The notes under the pieces are model-generated. The model searched no databases. It saw only the letters and a list, made by a program, of their open reading frames with translations, and was not told the origin of the DNA. A stretch of 64,000 nucleotides of DNA from Cupriavidus sp. UYMMa02A (GTDB lineage Bacteria > Pseudomonadota > Gammaproteobacteria > Burkholderiales > Burkholderiaceae). Location of the stretch: contig LRMT01000049.1 of the NCBI GenBank assembly GCA_001725945.1, positions 111,806 to 175,805 on the forward strand, read 5' to 3'. This document shows positions 50,394 to 60,532 of this stretch, piece after piece. Position 1 is the stretch's first letter. The number at the start of each line of letters is the position of its first letter. Position numbers and translations under genes: made by a program.

Positions 50394-51488
50394 CTAAGCT
50401 CGGCTGAGAGGGACGACGTGTTGCCCGATTGCCCAGATAAAACCGACGAGCTCGCGCGCAATGGCAGTAAAGACCTGGTTCTTGAGCTTGCCGCGAGCCA
50501 TCAAGTTTCGAAAGCGCTGGCACAGTCGTTTTTGCGCCGACCAAGCGATCTCCTGGACTTCGGGGGCCGTACGCTCTGCACGCCGCTGCAGAATCGCGGT
50601 CTTGCGTGCGGTATGGCGATAGGTCCACGCTGCTTCGATGAGTACGCGCCGGACATGGCTGTTGCCGGTCTTGGTAATGCCACCGCGGCGCTCGCGCTTG
50701 CCGCTGGAGTGTTCGCTGGGCACTAGGCCCAGATGCGCCATCAGTTGGGGCGCGCCGGCAAACCGGGCGAGATCACCGAGTTCCGCGACCACTGTTACAG
50801 CCGCGAGCAGACTGATGCCGCGCAGCGCCATCAACGCCTCGATCACCGGCCAGATCGGGCTGGCGTGCGCCGCCGTCTCGACTGCGGGGTCGAGGCTGGC
50901 CACGCGCCTGCCACAGGCCTGCACCGTGTCGATATATTCCTGCAGCACGATCTGTTGCTCCGGCCGGGCGAACTTGATGCCTTCCAGCCAACGCCAGTGT
51001 GCTTGCGTCCATCTGGAGCGGCCCGTGTAGCGATGGCCATGGCGCGACAGCCGTTGCTTGGCTTGGCGTTGCAGATGCTTCATGTCCTCACGCGCACGAG
51101 TCAGATCGCGCAGCGCCTCCTGTGCCTCATCGGGAATCCATACAGGGGTCAATTCGCCGGCTCGATGCGGGCGCGCGAGACTTAGGGCATCGCGTCGGTC
51201 GGTCTTCACCCGTTCGCCTGGCTTCCTGGGAATCAGCGACGGCGCCACGACTTGGCAATCCTGCTTGAGGTCCCTCAGTTGTCGGCAAATTGTGTAGCAG
51301 GGGCCGGCTTCGTAGCAGAACGCCAGCCTGCCCGTGCCGCGCTTGAGGCGCGCCACCACTTTCGCAATTGCTTCGGGTGTGTTGACGATCTCGCCGATAT
51401 ACCGCACCTCGCCGGCCATGTCTGCGACCGCCACGGCAATCGTTTCCTGATGTACATCCAGGCCCACGTACTTGCTAAACTTGTTCAT
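50394..51488 (-). CDS. IS110-family transposase (364 aa)
   Basis: DEDD-type transposase with a C-terminal serine-containing domain. The N-terminal RuvC-like part has MNKFSKYVGLDVHQETIAVA and KTDRRDALSLARPHRAGELT. The C-terminal Transposase_20 part has ALRGISLLAAVTVVAELGDL, PQLMAHLGLVPSEHSSGKRE and the conserved GNSHVRRVLIEAAWTYRH with the essential serine. The start ATG at 51488 follows GAGGGGGCAGGTC. The frame is intact, and with no other disruption the element could be active. IS110 elements carry a structured non-coding RNA (bridge RNA) next to the transposase gene that programmes target choice. The strong fold directly upstream is described separately. Confidence 0.9.
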   Translation of the reverse strand: MNKFSKYVGLDVHQETIAVAVADMAGEVRYIGEIVNTPEAIAKVVARLKRGTGRLAFCYEAGPCYTICRQLRDLKQDCQVVAPSLIPRKPGERVKTDRRDALSLARPHRAGELTPVWIPDEAQEALRDLTRAREDMKHLQRQAKQRLSRHGHRYTGRSRWTQAHWRWLEGIKFARPEQQIVLQEYIDTVQACGRRVASLDPAVETAAHASPIWPVIEALMALRGISLLAAVTVVAELGDLARFAGAPQLMAHLGLVPSEHSSGKRERRGGITKTGNSHVRRVLIEAAWTYRHTARKTAILQRRAERTAPEVQEIAWSAQKRLCQRFRNLMARGKLKNQVFTAIARELVGFIWAIGQHVVPLSRA

Positions 51489-51569
51489 GACCTGCCCCCT
51501 CAATGCGGCTCTGAGCCGCGGTGTCACGCACCTCAAGCTTAATCCGCGAACCTTGAGGCGCGGCAGGTC
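51489..51569 (-). ncRNA. Structured RNA leader of the IS110 transposase (bridge-RNA or regulatory candidate)
   Basis: On the transcribed (minus) strand the 81 bases before the start codon can fold into a compact multi-stem structure. The outer stem GACCTGCC/GGCAGGTC is 8 bp (51562-51569 with 51489-51496). Next to it is a 10-bp stem GCGCCTCAAG/CTTGAGGTGC with one G-T pair (51552-51561 with 51528-51537). A hairpin GCGGC-TCAGA-GCCGC occupies 51505-51519. The outer stem contains the ribosome binding site of the transposase, so folding should limit translation. IS110 bridge RNAs are encoded in such flanks, but whether this is one needs the element's ends and a loop-target comparison. Confidence 0.5.
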
Positions 51570-52264
51570 CATACATGATGTCTAGCAGCATAGCTTTCTG
51601 GGTTCGTGGATCGGGTGCCTCCTGCAGTTGATGCTGGTAAGGAGGTTGCGTATTTGTGCGTCAGACGGCGTGACGTTCGCCCGGCAAAGCGCGAACGTAG
51701 GAGCGCTATTTATGTTTGTTGCCTCTCCTTCTGCAAGCATTGATCATTGATGTAGCCACTGCATGGTCGCTCAATGCTTCTTCATACCCGCGGTCCCGGC
51801 CGTCTAGGGAGTGCCATGCGCACACGGTTCCTTCACATTCTGCTTCATCGCTTGCGAGGTGTAACGCCATTCGTTAGGCAGTTGCTGGGCTTGCCCAGGC
51901 CATTTGCCTGCCAAAGGAGACGCGCTGGTCATGCAGACGGCAAGCTCCTTTCCCCCGTACAGCGAAGCTGCCGTCAAACTTGCGCGCACCTACTGGTAAC
52001 TAAAAACTGCCATCCTTGCTTTCATGTTCGATGGCGCCGGACGGAAGATATGAATACGCCGCCACCGCGTCATCACGACGTCAGCCCTATGCTGGGACAG
52101 TCTCTGCGATTGCTGTACCCGATATCCGGAAAGCAGGCATATGGCGTACTATGTTCCTTTCGCACCTAGCAACAATGTTGGTGTTGACGATAGGGATTCA
52201 ATATCCAAGTATCGACAGTGATTGCTGTGCTGTTGCGAGCGTGTCCATTTATAGCCCCAAACCG
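51570..52264. other. Non-coding stretch upstream of the IS110 element and the response regulator
   Basis: No gene recognised. It holds further inverted repeats, such as ACGTTCGC...GCGAACGT near 51673-51698. It probably contains the other IS110 end and the response-regulator promoter. Open frames here have no ribosome binding sites. Confidence 0.4.
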
Positions 52265-52906
52265 ATGTCAAGCATGATTCGAGTTCTTATCGCCGAAGAC
52301 CACGCGATCGTCCGCAGTGGACTAGCGCAAATTGTGGCGACAACGACAGATATCGTCGTCGCAGGCGAGGCTGCGGATGGCAACGCTGCGTTGGAGCAGT
52401 TGCGCGCCGGTGGATTCGATCTGCTCCTCTTAGATATGACGATGCCAGGTATCAGTGGTATCGACCTGATCCGAAGGGTTCGTCTCGAATCGCCAAATCT
52501 CGTCATCCTGATCCTCAGTATGCATAATGAAGCACAAGTGGCTTCAAGAGCCCTACGTGCTGGAGCCTCTGGCTATGTGACAAAGGATAGTGACCCCGAG
52601 ATCCTGCTTGGTGCAATACGTAAGCTTGCGGCGGGGGGCAACTTTATCGATCCGGCACTGGTCGATGCCATGGTCTTTCACCAGCGCGGCACTGACGCGC
52701 CCACACACGAAGTGCTATCGGATCGGGAATTCCAAGTATTGCAGCGGCTTGCCACAGGGCAAACCGTCAACGAGATCGCCGAGTCACTATCGCTCAGCGC
52801 CAAGACAATCAGTACCCACAAGATGCGGTTGATGCAAAAGCTGGGTCTCCAAAACAATGCCGAGCTTATCCGCTATGCAATCCGGCATGGATTCATGCAG
52901 GAATAA
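52265..52906 (+). CDS. NarL/LuxR-family response regulator (213 aa)
   Basis: Two-domain regulator. The receiver domain begins MIRVLIAEDHAIVRSGLAQI with the acidic pair ED, the phospho-acceptor Asp in DLLLLDMTMPGISGID, and the conserved Lys in GYVTKDSDPE. The LuxR-type DNA-binding domain follows (EVLSDREFQVLQRLATGQTV, NEIAESLSLSAKTISTHKMR). Start at 52265, with a second ATG at 52274 equally possible; the ribosome binding site is weak. The only candidate partner in the window is the HisKA_3-type kinase at 53477-55299, transcribed towards it. That kinase class normally pairs with NarL-type regulators. Confidence 0.92.
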   Translation: MSSMIRVLIAEDHAIVRSGLAQIVATTTDIVVAGEAADGNAALEQLRAGGFDLLLLDMTMPGISGIDLIRRVRLESPNLVILILSMHNEAQVASRALRAGASGYVTKDSDPEILLGAIRKLAAGGNFIDPALVDAMVFHQRGTDAPTHEVLSDREFQVLQRLATGQTVNEIAESLSLSAKTISTHKMRLMQKLGLQNNAELIRYAIRHGFMQE

Positions 52907-53476
52907 AAGGGGGAACGTTCTTCTCCGTTGGCTGCCTAGCGCCAGTATCACCGGAAAATGGCGCCTATAAAGCACGCTTGCTTCAACTCAAGCATGTCTA
53001 AGCTTTTTAGGAACGCGCACTTTAACTCCGGGCGCCTCAGCAGAAAGCGGGGTTCATATGAGCAAACTGCGGCGGCCAGCTAAATGACTTTCCCCACCCG
53101 GTCGGTCGCGAAAAACCTAAAAATGGATAGTGCCCGGGGAATAGAAGAGGCCTGCCGGCCACCACGGCCTAGGCCGGTGCCGTACCGAACCCGGTGACGC
53201 ACGGGTCAAATGCCGGCACGATGTACTAGTACGCGTGACGCACTCACCTGCGTTCCTTTTATGCCAATGTGCGGGGCGCTTCAAAATGGAACATTATGGT
53301 CCGGCTATTATAATAAACGTTAATATTATGTCATTCAATCACATCTGAATCGCCGATCGGAATTTCCTGATGCGGGTCATGGGACAGTTATTTAGGCTGC
53401 CTTCCTATTCGACGAACATCAGTGCTAGCGAATTGGGGAGTCTTACACTCGCTCGCGACTCACCTTGATTCGACCA
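52907..53476. other. Non-coding stretch between the convergent regulator and kinase genes
   Basis: No gene seen on either strand. An A/T-rich dyad-like segment (TATTATAATAAACGTTAATATTATG) spans about 53305-53331. No terminator with a clear T-run was recognised. Confidence 0.4.
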
Positions 53477-55299
53477 TCACTGAGGATTGTCGGAAGATTC
53501 TCTAAGCCGCAGTCTTATTACGGTACCGCGATCCGGCTTGCTGTGGATTTGTAGCTCCGCGTGAATTAGGCGAGCACGTTCAGCCATACCGTGCAGGCCA
53601 TATGAATAGCCAGACCGAACTGAAACAGCGTCGAATCCTTGCCCGTTGTCTCTGACGGCCACTTCGATACCAGCTTCGGTATTGGCAAGTGTGACATCGA
53701 CTTGGGAAGCACGGGCGTGGCGCGCTACATTGGTAAGTGATTCTTGTACTATACGAAAAATCGCCGTTGCACGAGGATCCGGAAGATTGGGTTCAGGATG
53801 GGTGGATTGGAAGCGGCACGGGATCTCGGTATGGCGGCTAAAGTCCGCAGCGAGCCATTCCAACGCGGACGCCAGACCATAATTCAATGCCGTCGGTCGA
53901 AGGTGACTGACCACATTGCGCACAATGCGAATGGTCTGCTCAATCAATTCGCGCATCTCTTCAGCCTTCTGTATCACGGGAGTTCCCGTGGGTAATTGCA
54001 TGCTCATTAAAGATAGATCCATTTTGAGAGCTGTCAAAAGCTGCCCAAGCTCATCGTGGATTTCCATCGCTATGGACTTCCTTTCCTCCTCTCTAATCGC
54101 TTCCTGACGCGCAGACAATTGTTGCAGCCGTTCTCGCGATGCTAGCAATTCGAGTTCGGTCCATTTCCGCTCACTCACCTCTAATGCAAGTCTATCGCGC
54201 TGGAGCTGCAGATCTTCCAAGGCATGCTTGCGAGCCGTCACATCGGTGAGCAGTCCTTCGAGATAGCGAAGACTGCCGTCGTTTCCAATTAGGCCCCGTG
54301 CATTCAATTGGACCCAGATTGGCGTTCCATCAAGGCGACTCAACTGAAGTTCGAGCCCGCGAATTTCACCATGGGCTTTCAAGGTCTCAAACAAAGTCTC
54401 AGTTAGGCTAGGAGAAAAGGGCCATTTGGGTGGTCCGTCGCTTTCCGCGGGCGCGGTCAAATCGCCCGCATTGTCATAGCCAAGCAATTGAGCCATCGCT
54501 GGATTGGCCTCGGCAAGATCCCCGGCCTGATCAAGGAGGAATATACCCTCAACAGCATTCTCGACGATGCTGCGATACTTTCTCTCGCTTTCTTGCAGAC
54601 GCAGTGTCGATGCGCGAAGGCGGTCGGCCATATAATTGATTCGCACGGCGAGACGTCCTAGCTCGTCATCAGATTTCACATCACAGCGAGCATCAAGGTC
54701 TCCACCGGCAATCCTATCGACCATTTTTCGAGGCGATTGATGGGGCCGCGGACCATGCGCTTCAGTAAGAGGAAGCTAGTAGCGTAAAGCACTGCTAGGA
54801 GCGCTGCCATGATCGCAAAGATGGCCTGCTGGGCGCGTTTGATTGCATCCTCAGCGACAGCTCTTGTTAGTACAACTCGGATTTCTCCGATTGTCTCTTC
54901 CGGCGCGTTTCCGGGCGGATCATATTCAATTGCTCTTATACGTACCACGCTTTCATCCGCGTTTAAATGACGCGTACCTTTTACGGTAGCTACCGTTCCG
55001 TAGCCTTCTGCAGTAACCGTGAACTCGGCAACTTCTGGGTTGGGTGCAAGCGCAGCAAGCTGGTTTTCGATAGCGCGCAGATCAACGTTCCACAAAGGCA
55101 GAGCAAGCGATTGGCTGAAAAGATCAGCAATTCTTGTGGCCCGGTCGCCGAGTTCGAGAAGTCGGCTGTTACGCTCATGTTCTACTAAGATATAAGCTGA
55201 AGTTCCCGCGACAGTCGCGACAAGTACGACAAATGCAAGCATCAACTTGGTATGCAGATTTAGGGCTCTCAGAGAAAACTTAGCGAACAAACGCATCAC
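53477..55299 (-). pseudogene. Sensor histidine kinase (HAMP-PAS-HisKA_3), one frameshift in HAMP
   Basis: Membrane sensor of about 607 residues. N-terminal membrane helix LMLAFVVLVATVAGTSAYIL, a periplasmic domain, a second helix FAIMAALLAVLYATSFLLL, then HAMP. Here near 54720 the frame is lost after RGPINRLEKW and resumes as MVDRIAGGDLDARC. Next come a PAS domain (YRSIVENAVEGIFLLDQAGD), a coiled coil, the HisKA_3 phospho-acceptor His in AMEIHDELGQLLTALKMDLS, and the HATPase with VRDNGQGFDAVSVRSGYSYG and GLHGMAERARL. The start codon overlaps the stop of the binding-protein gene (ATGA), so the two are co-translated and probably sense together. Confidence 0.85.
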
Positions 55300-56404
55300 A
55301 GGCTTTGGGTCGTGGTTTTGAAAAGATATTTCAAATCGAAATCATAAGGTCCTGAACGTTGATTAAGATGCTTTGAGTAGCGCCTTACGTCGAGGGCTTC
55401 GATTCTTCCGAAAACAACATCGGCAAAGCGACGGGCGTTCTTACGCTCGATAATGCTCAGGTAGTCGAGCTTCAGACGCGGGCCCCCATGTTTTGCAAAA
55501 TCCTTGCCCCAGTGATAATCGTATAGCAGTACCATGGCCCATGCACCGACAAAATAATCGCCCGCCACGATGCCCGCCAGGCCGCCATCAATTACGCTTT
55601 CAAGCGCTTCTCTCAAAGCCCCCATTCCTCCTACCAGAACACGGGAGTTGCTCAACTTGGCCGCATCAAGTGCGCCCAGCGCCATAGTGTCATTGGCTGC
55701 CCACATTACATTGGCCTCAGGGTACCGCGCCAGCAGTACGCGGGCCTTTGGTGGCTATCAGCGCGACTCCAGTCACTGAAAACCAACTGGCAGATTCGCG
55801 CATTTGGCGTTTGATGCAAGAAGGCGGCAACCCCGGCAGCTCTCTCCAGCGAGACTGGTGTATTCGGATCCCCGGTGATGCCAATAACATTAATCTCCCG
55901 TCCATCGAGTCGTTGATATAAACACTCCATAAGGCGAAATCCGCCTAATTCTGCATTTGCCGTTAATGTACCGATCCAGTTCGAAATCTCCTCCCGTTCA
56001 TTGCCGACATACTGGCGCTGCTCGGATGTCAGATCGTTGTGGATAACCAATATTTTGGCCGGAGAGCGCGCCAACACTTTAAGCATCTGTTGTGCGGCCA
56101 TCTTCTCGTTAACAATGATTACGTAGTCCGGTGGGGCGCTACGTCGAGCAACTTCCTCCGCTTGCCGCTGCATGAGCAAATGATCCCGCTCTGCGTACAG
56201 AACTTCGAGTTGCATATTAAACGTCATTGCAGCCATGCCCATGAAGGTGGACACCAACTGCCAATGTTGACCGGTGCCACGCTCAGCGGATTCGCCTGGG
56301 TTCAGAAATACAACGTGGGGCCGCCGTTCGAATGCATGCGCGGAGTGGAGCACGTTTATCAGGCCGGCATACGCCCCGGCGCGGAGCATTTCTCTGCGGT
56401 TCAT
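55296..56404 (-). pseudogene. Periplasmic sugar-binding-like protein partnering the kinase, frameshifted
   Basis: Begins at 56404 with MNRREMLRAGAYAGLINVLH, a Tat-like or lipoprotein-free signal segment with an RR pair, then HVVFLNPGESAERGTGQHWQ. Two lobes of a type 1 periplasmic-binding fold follow: PPDYVIIVNEKMAAQQMLKV, INVIGITGDPNTPVSLERAA in the first part. After a shift near 55750 come ANVMWAANDTMALGALDAAK and DGGLAGIVAGDYFVGAWAMV. No ABC permease or ATPase gene is nearby. The gene instead overlaps a sensor kinase, so the protein is likely a ligand-sensing partner, as LuxP is for LuxQ. Confidence 0.78.
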
Positions 56405-57704
56405 TTTTCATTCGGTCTCATCGAGCCGTTTAAGCGCTATGGGGATGGCAGTTTGCAACGCAATTTGAAGCGGCCGTAAGGTTGTATTACCCGCTAGGTT
56501 TCATTTCTTTGGAGAACGCACAGAAGAATAGTATGCCTGGTCTCAGGTAGACACAGCCTAAAAATCATACACGCATGGTGATATCGCTTCGCTGCGCCCA
56601 ACCTTAAGAGGCGTCCTACCCTAAATAATAATTGCTGCCTTGAAATTGTGCGCGATCTTTTGCCCTTTCGTTTTGCAGGCGACGCGTTACCCCGAATTCC
56701 ACGTGTCACATCATGCACCTTCTACTCAGGGCTCTCCCGTCTACTAATCTGCAGAGTCAATTTAGGCGGAGTGGGACATCTTGCGCCGAATAGAACCACA
56801 ATTGTAATGCGCGACGCAGGTTGCTCCCTGCAAAGAAAGGCTGTCAACCTTATGAACCCGACGTTCTTGGCAGCCATTGTGTCCGGTCACCAGAAAGCGA
56901 TTAGTGCCGAGAAAGGCGCAAAGAAGCCCCTGCCGCCTTCGGGCTCAAGCTAGGCTTACTCCGAACCATTGCGTTGCTTCACTTGTAATTCCTTCGGTGC
57001 AAAACGTTGTGAACGAGCTTCGTGGGTGCGCGCGGCTTCGCTGACTTATATGGCCGAAAAGAAGGAGTGCAGCTGTGCTTGAAAACTGGATACCAGAGGG
57101 CTCAGTCAGGTTCCCACGAATGCGGGGGAAAGGTGCTGCAAGCACTATGCCATATAAGCCCGCTTAGGAAGACCGCTTCGCGAGCATGCCGCCTTGACTA
57201 TATCGATTTTGACGCAGCAACCTTGGGTCGTTCACTGGACTGTGCATTATTGGACAGTGTTGTCGGGTTTGAGCGACTTATGTCTGAAAGCTGGCGGTGC
57301 GTCACTTCTATGCATTTGGTCCCGGCAAGTCGATTCGCTTTGGATTTCGCTTAACGCTGTAATAGTTGAGCCATGTGCCACCGAAGAAGTGTCGTGCGGC
57401 CGCGCTCCAGATCGGCCGGTCACGTTCGTCCGAAATACGCAGGTGGCATGGATTTCGCGTTTGGGACCTTTCAGCAAGCTGAAGGGGCAATCGATGGGCG
57501 CAAAGTTCCGCAAATGCTGATTAGATGCCTTCCCCTGGGAAGATGTAAGGGAAGTCTCAATTCGTCTAGGGTATGGAAACTGGGGAGCCTAAGAGCTTAA
57601 GGGCAGGTTGACTACGGGCGTGGTGTGTCGTTCCCTCAATCTCGCAGAGAATCTGGGGGTGCAGCGCACTACCGGCAAACAATTTATTTGACAGAATCAA
57701 TATC
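56405..57704. other. Long stretch without a recognised gene
   Basis: In 1.3 kb only short open frames occur. A 33-codon frame at 56851-56952 (MNPTFLAAIVSGHQKAISAE...) has a fair AAAGAAAGG before it and might be real. Frames at 57022-57354 and 57194-57520 overlap each other and lack ribosome binding sites. The last 100 bases form the leader of the IscA-like gene. Confidence 0.4.
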
Positions 57705-58112
57705 ATGCTTCCAAACCTAACCGTTACGGCCACCGCTGCTGAATTCATGCGTTGTGTCGTGCGTTTTTCCGGCGTGCCACGTGGTGCTGGCTTTCGGCTG
57801 TGCGTTAGCGTTGGCCCGTGCTCGGAATATGATGCAGAATTTAGCGCCGAGGCTGAGCCCCAACTGGGCGACGAAGAGATGGATATCAATGGTGTTCGTC
57901 TGTTTTTGCCGGCGGAAAGCCGTCTTCTATTGGATGGCGTGACAATAGATTTCGTCGACTTGCCAACTCAGACTGGTCTGACGTTCGCAAAGAGCGATGT
58001 GCGGCGGAGCATCTCTGCTAGCGCAGGCATAGACGAGCCTGGCGTGGCGCGCATTGACGTACGCGCGGTTGGCCGGCGGCGGAACCGGCTGTTCGGCAAT
58101 AACCGTAAGTAA
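57705..58112 (+). CDS. IscA/HesB-like A-type protein lacking the C-terminal CGC motif (135 aa)
   Basis: The HesB-like domain is clear from LTVTATAAEFMRCVVRFSGV, GAGFRLCVSVGPCSEYDAEF and NGVRLFLPAESRLLLDGVTI followed by DFVDLPTQTGLTF. A-type scaffolds for Fe-S clusters use three cysteines, one in the G-CSG region and two in a C-terminal CGCG. Here Cys39 takes the first place, while the C-terminal part has no cysteine at all and continues as a basic tail (RAVGRRRNRLFGNNRK). Cluster binding would need other ligands or a partner. Start ATG at 57705. HesB-like proteins of this kind are often found near nitrogen-fixation genes, none of which are in the window. Confidence 0.78.
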   Translation: MLPNLTVTATAAEFMRCVVRFSGVPRGAGFRLCVSVGPCSEYDAEFSAEAEPQLGDEEMDINGVRLFLPAESRLLLDGVTIDFVDLPTQTGLTFAKSDVRRSISASAGIDEPGVARIDVRAVGRRRNRLFGNNRK

Positions 58113-58464
58113 AAATGAAATAGCGAACAACTAAAGAAAAGACGCAGTCCGCGCGAGGGCGCGCTTGGTGAATCGCCATTTTGGTTCGCATAAGAACCGA
58201 CGCGCGAGCCGAATTGCTTCCTCACGCGGCTCTGCCGCGTAACAGTTGCCTCCGCTTGGCATACCAGGCACGAGGCAACGCCACGCTTAACCCCACACGA
58301 TCTACCCCTTTCCCAGTATTGGACTCTGTAATGGGTTACTGGGGGGCGCCATCGCAATTGAAAGGCCGAAGACGGCCGAGAGCAAATCGGCATGAGGATC
58401 ATTGCGTGATTTTGCGGAAGTGAGCAGGCTCTCTGGCATGCGTGGCGCTCACCCCATCTTTCGT
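58113..58464. other. Non-coding stretch after the IscA-like gene
   Basis: No gene. GGTTCGCATAAGAACC (about 58183-58198) is a short palindrome-like sequence; it does not match the parS palindrome. Nothing else stands out. Confidence 0.35.
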
Positions 58465-58707
58465 TCAGCTCCGGCGATGGAGTTCCCTTTGTTCCTCAGC
58501 TGTGTAGTTGCTGAAATGTCCTTGCTTTGCGGCCTGCCGACGTGCCGCTGCGACGAGCGATTTGCTACGCGCAGGAGCGGATGGCGCGGAAACCTGCTTA
58601 ATCAGTGTCACGCTGCCACATTGCGGGCACACAGGAGTCGCACCGGCGCGCACTAGTGTTTCGTAGCGCAGCCCGCAGTGGCGGCAAACATAGTCGTAGA
58701 GCGGCAT
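58465..58707 (-). CDS. FmdB-family zinc-ribbon protein (80 aa)
   Basis: The product opens MPLYDYVCRHCGLRYETLVR and has two CxxC pairs, Cys8/Cys11 and Cys27/Cys30 (PVCPQCGS), spaced as in the FmdB putative regulatory domain. The C-terminal part is basic and low-complexity (ARSKSLVAAARRQAAKQGHF). Family members are named from the formamidase operon of Methylophilus, but their role is unknown; nucleic-acid or zinc binding is plausible. Start ATG at 58707 follows AAAGAAGAGACTT. It lies just downstream of the ankyrin gene on the same strand (25 bases), so the two are likely co-transcribed. Confidence 0.85.
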   Translation of the reverse strand: MPLYDYVCRHCGLRYETLVRAGATPVCPQCGSVTLIKQVSAPSAPARSKSLVAAARRQAAKQGHFSNYTAEEQRELHRRS

Positions 58708-58732
58708 AAGTCTCTTCTTTCATAAAAAACTG

Positions 58733-59269
58733 TTATCCAACTGAATGCGCCTCTGTTCGATGGTCGATGCAATTCCGTATTACGTAATCAGTGCCCATTT
58801 CCAGAGCGTTTCGCCCGTCGGGCGCAACGAGGCTTTCGTTTGCTCCTAGCGACATCAACAACCTCATAATGTCAAATCGGCCGCTGGCAGCCGCCTGCAT
58901 TAGACACGTGAAGTCATCTCCGTTTGCGTGATCGATATCGAGATCGGCGTCGATTAACCGGAGGATTGTGGCCGGCGTGCCGTTCAAACACGCGTACCAG
59001 AGCGCGCTATTGTCTTCGTCGTCCAGCATGCCGACGGGTACACCTTCATAGAGCAAAGCTGCGACTATGTGGTCTTCCCCCTGCAGCGCTGCTTCCATCA
59101 GCGGCGTAATGCCATTTACGCCGAATGAATTTGCGTCGGGGAAGCCATGGTTTGATAGCCATATCGGCAGGGACGCGCGCCTACGGTTCTTCCAAGATCC
59201 TTCGATACTCCAGGCGCGTTCGGCACCTACGATTTTGTATGGGGCAATCGTGTTCTCCAGTGACATCAT
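58733..59269 (-). CDS. Ankyrin-repeat protein (~178 aa)
   Basis: Three to four ankyrin repeats are visible: NGITPLMEAALQGEDHIVAA, DEDNSALWYACLNGTPATIL and NGDDFTCLMQAAASGRFDIM with RLLMSLGA. The start is set at 59269 (MMSLENTIAPYKIVGAERAW), where GGAG stands six bases before the codon; the frame is open further upstream to 59320. Ankyrin repeats serve protein binding. It precedes fmdB and follows the unknown gene at 59341-59948, all on the minus strand, so a three-gene operon is likely. Confidence 0.82.
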   Translation of the reverse strand: MMSLENTIAPYKIVGAERAWSIEGSWKNRRRASLPIWLSNHGFPDANSFGVNGITPLMEAALQGEDHIVAALLYEGVPVGMLDDEDNSALWYACLNGTPATILRLIDADLDIDHANGDDFTCLMQAAASGRFDIMRLLMSLGANESLVAPDGRNALEMGTDYVIRNCIDHRTEAHSVG

Positions 59270-59340
59270 TGCACTCCGGGTCAATCTCTGCATCAGGTTA
59301 GACGAACTGCCCACAGTCAAGCGGCTTCAATGAAAAAACG

Positions 59341-59948
59341 TCATACTGGTCGATTCTCGTGTGGATTGCGCACCGGCCCCATCGCCTTGAGTCCTTCCTC
59401 ATAGCTGATAATGTCAAAGGGCAACTCGAATCGGCACCCGGCGTCGGCTATGGCGTCCAACTTTGCTGCCGTGCTTTGCTTTTTAGTTCATTTTTATCCA
59501 AGTAAAGAAGCTCCAGCATCTCGTTGTAAACAGTTGACTCAAGGATCGGCAGTACATAGAACATTGCTCCCCTGTACGTTACTTGGTAACGCCTAGTCAG
59601 ATCGATGTTGTCGCAGAAGAGGAAGTACTTCCCTCGGGCGTGCAAGACGTCGCCCAGCACTTCAGCGACGTCCCTCAGGTACTCGAAACTCAGGAGCCAG
59701 CCGGAGAAGAACGGCAGGTGCGAATCACCCGCGTCAGCCACCGCCATTGCCTGTTCGCAACACAGTTCGGGCGGCCGCGCCTCGTCGGCGAGCCGTGGGG
59801 CGAACCGGAGCGCAAGTTCGCCGCGAAAGCCAACGCGTCTGGGCTTAGTCGTCCGACCCTTGAAGACTGCATTGAGAAGGCGTCCTTCATGCTGCAGACG
59901 CGCGAAAGGGGTCTCGTCGAGTTCATCACGGACAGGTGTAGCGGGCAT
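59341..59948 (-). pseudogene. Hypothetical protein (~203 aa), frameshifted near the C-terminus
   Basis: The start at 59948 (MPATPVRDELDETPFARLQH) follows GGAGAAATATGT. The first 165 residues are in one frame, including HARGKYFLFCDNIDLTRRYQ and YRGAMFYVLPILESTVYNEM. Near 59460 the frame is lost. The other frame gives LDAIADAGCRFELPFDIISY and EEGLKAMGPVRNPHENRPV with a stop at 59341, a convincing natural C-terminus. No family recognised. It is the first gene of the apparent operon with the ankyrin and FmdB genes. Confidence 0.55.
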
Positions 59949-60532
59949 ACATATTTCTCCTTTCAGCAATCAAGGGCGCCCCACGCGGCAAGGAACCATC
60001 GCATATGGAGCGGTAGAACGGCCGAGAACTTTCGCAACATCCGTACCAGCGTAAAAATGGGTCGAGGAAACATGTGGGCCGGCTTTCGTGAAGTAGCGAG
60101 GTGTCATTCGCGACAAAAGAACCGATGGATTGTCTTAAAAGCCACTGTGAAAAAGTGGAAGGTGCTTCAGCCCCACTACATTGAGAGCTCATTGATCCCC
60201 AGGTAAGCGAAGCAGCAACCGCTAAAGTCGGCGGACCGCAATGTGTAGCGGCCGACGAGCGAAAGCAAAGCGCTCAGTTCCTGCAAACGGCGTTATGGAA
60301 TACCGGCTAGACCTTGGATGTCTGAGTTGCTGCTTTGTCGTTAGGGCCGCTACGCCGTTCTTCTCCGGCCTGTGGAGTTCAACGGCAACCATCAATGCAA
60401 GCAGTACAAGCCTCGCGCGTTTGTCAGCCCTCTGCTCTATTATTTCGGGGAAACAAGGGTAGCCTTCTGCAACGTCGATATGGAGTCACCGACGTGGACA
60501 CACGCTGGAACGTATCGTCGGTCGCTTCCCGA
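59949..60532. other. Non-coding stretch
   Basis: No recognisable gene. It would contain the promoter of the minus-strand operon at 59948 and the end of the acdR gene. Open frames here overlap and lack ribosome binding sites. Confidence 0.35.

Noticed and set aside
58183..58198. GGTTCGCATAAGAACC as a parS relative
   Set aside because: The arms differ from GTGTTCT/AGAACAC in most positions.
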